NCBI GenBank assembly: GCA_018500075.1
Contig: JAHBAN010000125.1
Location: 1-7,316 of the forward strand
Reading direction: 5' to 3'
DNA from: Flavobacteriia bacterium
GTDB taxonomy: Bacteria > Bacteroidota > Bacteroidia > Flavobacteriales > Flavobacteriaceae
Length of the DNA: 7,316 bases
Positions within the stretch are counted from its first letter, which is position 1; the number at the start of each line of letters is the position of its first letter. A program made the position numbers and the translations under genes. Positions 4,083 through 7,316 of the stretch are shown here, piece by piece. The notes beneath the pieces are model-generated. The model saw only the letters and a program-made list of their open reading frames with translations, was not told where the DNA came from and did no database searches.

Positions 4083-6680
4083 GTGTCAGAGCAGACCCGA
4101 AAGCCTGTGTGGAATGATCTGAAAGGTCCGCTCATGCTGACCTATCTTGGCCTTTGGGCCGAGCGGCTTTGTCTCGGGTTTTGGCCGATCTGGTCGGCGC
4201 TTATTTCTGGTTTGGCGTTTGTCTTCTTGGGGTTACACGAGGTGTGGCCGCTTGAGCTGGTGTGGGGCTTTTTTGTTTTGGTGGCCTTGGCTGCGGGAGT
4301 CGGGGCTTGGTATGCCTGGCGCAGATTTGCGCTGCCGCGCTATGAAGAGGCTCTCATGCGGATCGACGCGAGCCTTGTCGGGCGGCCCATTCGGGCGGTG
4401 CGCGACAGGCAGGCGATCGGCGCGGGAGATGTGGCCTCCGAGGCGCTGTGGCAGGAATACCAGCGCCGTATGATGGCAAAAATTCGCAGCGCGCGCGCGG
4501 TTGCGCCCAAGATCCGCCTTGCAGGGGCCGATCCTTTCGGGCTGCGCTATGTCGCGCTGCTGGCGCTGTCGGTCGGGCTGCTGTTTGGCTCGGTCTGGCG
4601 GCTGGCCACGGTTGGCGAGATTGCCGGGCCAAGCGGGGCCACAGCCCATGTGGCGATGGGGCCGAGCTGGGAGGGCTGGATCGAGCCGCCGCGCTATACC
4701 GGCCTGCCCTCGATCTATCTCAACGAGGCTGCAACGGATGTGCTTGAGCTGCCCAAGGGCAGCGCGGTCACGCTGCGGCTATACGGGGCGGCGGGGGCGC
4801 TTACGGTGAGCGAGACGGTTTCGGCGCAGCTTGGCGGTCTTGGCTCTGTTGCGGCGCGCGAACAGCGCTTTGAGATCGTTCAGGATGGTGTGCTTGAGAT
4901 TGCCGGTCAGGGCGGGCGCAGCTGGGAGATTGTGGCGCGTCCGGATGCGCTGCCGTTTGTTGAGGCCACAGGGCCGGCCGAGACGGCGGCGGGCGGTGTT
5001 TTTGCGATGCCGTTTGAGGCGATGGACGATTACGGGATCGCGCGTGGCGAAGCGGTGATCGCGCTGGATATGGCGCGGCTGGAGCGCCGCTACGGGCTGG
5101 CTTTGCCGCCCGAGAGCGCCGCGCCGCTCCGGGTTGCGCTGCCGCTGCCTGTGACAGGGGCGCGGGATGACTTTGAAGAGACGCTGATGGAGGATTTCTC
5201 GGCCCACCCTTGGGCCAACCTGCCTGTGACGATCACATTGACAGCGCAGGACGAGGCCGGTCAGCAGGGCGCGAGCGATCCTGTCGAGATCAGCCTTGCG
5301 GCGCGCAGGTTTTTCAATCCGCTGGCCGCCGCCGTGGTCGAGCTGCGCCGCGATCTGCTCTGGAACCGCGAGAATGCGCCACGGATTGCCCAGCTCTTGC
5401 GGGCGATCTCCCATGCGCCGGACGGGCTGTTCCAGCGCGAGACCGATTATCTGCGCTTGCGGATGATTTTGCGGCGGATGGAGACCAAAACGGCCTATGG
5501 CGGTTTGGATGACGCGGTGGTGTCCGAGCTTGCGGGCGCGCTCTGGGATCTGGCGCTGGATCTGGAAGACGGCACCCTCTCGGACGCTCTTGAGCGGATG
5601 CGGGAGGCGCAAGACAAGCTGGCCGAAGCCCTGCGCAACGGGGCCTCAGAGGAGGAGATTGCCGAGCTGATGCAGGCGCTGCGCGAGGCGACGCAGGACT
5701 ATATGCAGCAGCTTGCACAGCAAGAGGCGCAAGAGGGCGAGAGCGTGGCAGAGGGCGAGACCATGCAGCTCTCCCAGCAAGACCTGCAAGATATGATGGA
5801 CCGTATTCAGGAGCTGATGGCGCAGGGCCGAATGGCAGAGGCCGAACAGGCGCTGCGCGAGTTTCAAGAGATGATGGAGACGATGCGCGTGACCCGCAGC
5901 CAGCCGGGGCAAGGCGAGGGCCAAGAGGCTATGGAGGGGCTGGCGGAGACATTGCGCGAGCAGCAAGGCCTGTCAGATCAGGCGTTCCGCGACCTTCAGG
6001 AGCAGTTCAACCCCAACGCCCGCGCGGGCGAGAGCGGCCAGAACGAAGGCCGCAACGGCGGCGAGGGCCGTGGCGCGGAGCATGAGGGCGCGGGCCAAGG
6101 GCAGGGCCGCGCCGGTGCTGGCGAGGAGACGGGTGAGGAGACGGGTGAGGAGACGGGCGACGGGCAGGGTGACGGGCAGGGCGGGGCGCAAGAGCGGTCT
6201 TTGGCCGAGCGTCAGCAGGCTTTGCGCGACGCGCTGTCACGTCAGGCCGAGGGGCTGCCCCGCGCGGGCGGCGCGGCGGGAGAGGCGGCGCGTGACGCGC
6301 TCGACAAGGCGGGCCGCGCGATGGAGCAGGCCGAAGGGGCGTTGCGCCAGAACGATCTTGCCGAGGCGATCGACCGTCAGGCCGAAGCCATGGAGCAATT
6401 GCGCGAGGGGATGGACAATCTGGGCGAGGCATTGGCGCAGGCCAATGAGGGCCAGGAGGGGCAGGACGGGCAAAGCGCCGAAACCGCGGGCCGCCAGAAC
6501 AGCGATCCCTTGGGGCGCAACCGGCGCGGCTTTTCCGGCGCCGATGACAGTATGGTCGGGGAGGAAGACGTCTATCGCCGTGCGCGCGAACTTCTTGACG
6601 AAATCCGCCGCCGCAGTGGCGAAGCCGAGCGCTCCGAGACAGAACGCGGCTATCTAAAGCGGCTGCTCGACCGCTTTTAG
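4083..6680 (+). CDS. DUF4175 / TIGR02302 family membrane protein
   Basis: An 865-residue protein of an alphaproteobacterial family of unknown function. Hydrophobic segments lie at about 35-55, 57-79 and 155-173. Then comes a mostly beta-looking region from about 185 to 410, containing WEGWIEPPRYTG, as in other DUF4175 members. From about 415 to 640 the sequence is helical and charged, rich in Glu, Gln, Leu and Met, with probable coiled coils. Residues about 604-705 are low complexity, Gly/Gln/Glu rich, with tandem EETG and DGQG units; a second helical Gln/Glu/Ala stretch follows. The C-terminus, with DPLGR (809-813), RARELLDEIRRRSGE and YLKRLLDRF, is the most conserved-looking block. The family description gives about 850 residues, N-terminal membrane helices and a low-complexity outer region, which fits well. 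Probably last gene of the lysA operon. The role is unknown; an envelope function is inferred. Confidence 0.93.
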   Translation: MSEQTRKPVWNDLKGPLMLTYLGLWAERLCLGFWPIWSALISGLAFVFLGLHEVWPLELVWGFFVLVALAAGVGAWYAWRRFALPRYEEALMRIDASLVGRPIRAVRDRQAIGAGDVASEALWQEYQRRMMAKIRSARAVAPKIRLAGADPFGLRYVALLALSVGLLFGSVWRLATVGEIAGPSGATAHVAMGPSWEGWIEPPRYTGLPSIYLNEAATDVLELPKGSAVTLRLYGAAGALTVSETVSAQLGGLGSVAAREQRFEIVQDGVLEIAGQGGRSWEIVARPDALPFVEATGPAETAAGGVFAMPFEAMDDYGIARGEAVIALDMARLERRYGLALPPESAAPLRVALPLPVTGARDDFEETLMEDFSAHPWANLPVTITLTAQDEAGQQGASDPVEISLAARRFFNPLAAAVVELRRDLLWNRENAPRIAQLLRAISHAPDGLFQRETDYLRLRMILRRMETKTAYGGLDDAVVSELAGALWDLALDLEDGTLSDALERMREAQDKLAEALRNGASEEEIAELMQALREATQDYMQQLAQQEAQEGESVAEGETMQLSQQDLQDMMDRIQELMAQGRMAEAEQALREFQEMMETMRVTRSQPGQGEGQEAMEGLAETLREQQGLSDQAFRDLQEQFNPNARAGESGQNEGRNGGEGRGAEHEGAGQGQGRAGAGEETGEETGEETGDGQGDGQGGAQERSLAERQQALRDALSRQAEGLPRAGGAAGEAARDALDKAGRAMEQAEGALRQNDLAEAIDRQAEAMEQLREGMDNLGEALAQANEGQEGQDGQSAETAGRQNSDPLGRNRRGFSGADDSMVGEEDVYRRARELLDEIRRRSGEAERSETERGYLKRLLDRF
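6123..6182 (+). repeat. In-frame 12-base tandem repeats in the DUF4175 gene
   Basis: Three copies of GAGGAGACGGGY (6123-6158) encode EETG three times. Two copies of GACGGGCAGGGY (6159-6182) then encode DGQG twice. Only the last base of a unit varies, so the copies look recent or kept uniform by slippage. Units are multiples of three, so copy-number change keeps the frame; they lie in the flexible low-complexity linker of the protein. Confidence 0.9.
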
Positions 6681-6730
6681 CCCGCTTGCGACCCCGTGAC
6701 TTTGGCTGATGCTTTGATGCAATCGGCCCC

Positions 6731-6758
6731 GTGACGCCGAAACGGCGCGGGGCGTCAC
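6731..6758. terminator. Convergent-gene hairpin, candidate terminator
   Basis: GTGACGCC (6731-6738) and GGCGTCAC (6751-6758) form a perfect 8-bp inverted repeat around 12 bases. An alternative inner hairpin, CGCCG (6735-6739) with CGGCG (6743-6747) around AAA, excludes part of it. The structure sits between the ends of the two convergent genes. Its right arm contains the stop codon of the leftward gene (6757-6755). Neither side has a T-tract, so it may act as a transcript-end or Rho-associated structure rather than a classical intrinsic terminator. Confidence 0.4.
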
Positions 6759-7284
6759 TCGCCCGTAAGAGCTTTGAGCTGGGCATCCAGCCAGAAGCGC
6801 GCGCCATTGACGGCCTCGACATAGGCCTCAAGGGCCGGGGCCAGCGCCGGCACAGCCTCGGCCAAGCGGGGCGCGACCACATAGAGCGCAACCAGACCCG
6901 CCGCGAGCAGAACCACCGTCAGAAACCCGCGGCCAAAGCCGCCGCTTTGCTCGGTGGCGGCGCGTGAGGCGGCCACTTCTGTCGCGGTCTTGCGGCGCTC
7001 GCTGTCTTTGCGCAGCGTCGAGTTGATTTCGTCAATATCGGGCAGAACGCCGCGGCGCGAGCCGCTGGCTGCCATGGCGGCGGCGGCTTTGGCCTCTGTC
7101 GGATCTTCGCCGCGCATCCGCGCCTTGCGCTCACTGGCCTCACGCTGCCGGCGGCTCGCCTCATCATCCGGGGGGGTGATTCCAAGCTCGGGTTGCTCTT
7201 CGAGCGTATCGGCCTCGCGGGCGCGGGCCGCAGCCTCGCGGGCGGCCTCCTGACGCAGGACATCTGTGACCGAAGGGTCAAGCT
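6755..7284 (-). CDS. Partial zinc-ribbon-type membrane protein (C-terminal part)
   Basis: The leftward frame runs open from the right genomic edge, giving 175 residues with no start; the N-terminus is lost at the adapter junction. In order it shows LDPSVTDVLRQEA, a Glu/Arg/Ala-rich helical stretch, QPELGITPPDDEASRR (30-45), a charged linker, LPDIDEINSTLR (about 80-91), one membrane helix at about 119-137, and a short tail ending FWLDAQLKALTGE. This arrangement matches my memory of Rhodobacterales proteins that carry an MJ0042-type zinc ribbon (CxxC...CxxC) at the extreme N-terminus, with the linker and single helix C-terminal. The ribbon itself would lie beyond the window, so that identity is inference. 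A shorter form from the ATG at 7117 is possible but would cut through the conserved-looking region. It converges on the DUF4175 gene with 74 bases between stops. Confidence 0.7.
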
Positions 7285-7316
7285 CTGTCTCTTATACACA
7301 TCTGACGCTGCCGACG
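7285..7316 (+). other. Nextera adapter, mosaic end plus Read 1 tail (right end, artefact)
   Basis: CTGTCTCTTATACACATCT (7285-7303) is the reverse complement of the left-end mosaic sequence. It is followed by GACGCTGCCGACG, the reverse complement of the Nextera Read 1 (i5-side) adapter. These 32 bases are library sequence and should be trimmed; the true genomic edge is at about 7284. Confidence 0.98.

Noticed and set aside
4779..5612. 277-codon open frame antisense to the DUF4175 gene
   Set aside because: Same explanation: a shadow of a high-GC gene, with an Arg-rich product and no domain.
6007..6891. 294-codon minus-strand frame overlapping the DUF4175 end and the convergent gene
   Set aside because: Arg/Pro-rich composition typical of an antisense shadow, and it crosses the convergent stops and the hairpin.
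1..7316. Composite transposon bounded by 19-bp terminal inverted repeats
   Set aside because: The repeats are the engineered Tn5 mosaic end and the right copy continues into the Nextera Read 1 adapter; there is no transposase gene inside.

Overview
This window looks like one cloned or tagmented fragment of an alphaproteobacterial chromosome, most likely from the Rhodobacteraceae/Roseobacter group. The grounds are high GC, the alphaproteobacterial low-complexity membrane protein family TIGR02302/DUF4175, the gene order argH - DUF2834 - small lipoprotein - lysA - DUF4175 - (convergent) zinc-ribbon-type membrane protein, and GC-rich palindromic intergenic DNA of a kind I associate with that family. 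This assignment is inference from gene content; no rRNA marker is present. The outer ends are not genomic: bases 1-19 and 7285-7316 are Nextera/Tn5 adapter sequence, so real DNA runs from about 20 to 7284.

Layout. 20-103 is a GC-rich non-coding stretch with a perfect 9-bp inverted repeat, followed by a probable intrinsic terminator (104-134) for a leftward gene encoding a membrane-anchored TlpA-like thioredoxin (123-725). Only 27 bases separate its start from that of the divergent rightward gene argH (argininosuccinate lyase, 753-2144), and a near-palindrome between them supplies a Shine-Dalgarno sequence to both strands. Rightward there follows a compact, probably cotranscribed set: argH, a DUF2834 membrane protein starting inside the argH stop codon (2141-2446), a 52-residue LptM-like lipoprotein (2478-2636), lysA (diaminopimelate decarboxylase, 2775-4040) and an 865-residue DUF4175 protein (4083-6680). 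The 138-base lipoprotein-lysA gap holds a tiny Cys-containing reading frame and a stem-loop that could cover the lysA ribosome binding site. A convergent leftward gene (6755-7284, N-terminus cut off) encodes the membrane-anchored C-terminal part of what looks like a Rhodobacterales zinc-ribbon protein.

How the genes fit together. ArgH makes arginine and fumarate in the last step of arginine synthesis; LysA makes lysine from meso-diaminopimelate, which is also a peptidoglycan precursor. The lipoprotein, DUF2834 and DUF4175 products are envelope proteins, and the two genes at the edges also encode membrane-anchored proteins. The window is thus mainly housekeeping amino-acid synthesis interleaved with poorly characterised envelope genes. 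I found no tRNA, rRNA, CRISPR array, insertion sequence, phage gene or defence system, and no clear undescribed system. The points most worth following are the lysA leader region, the small lipoprotein linked to lysA, and the very tight divergent TlpA/argH start region.
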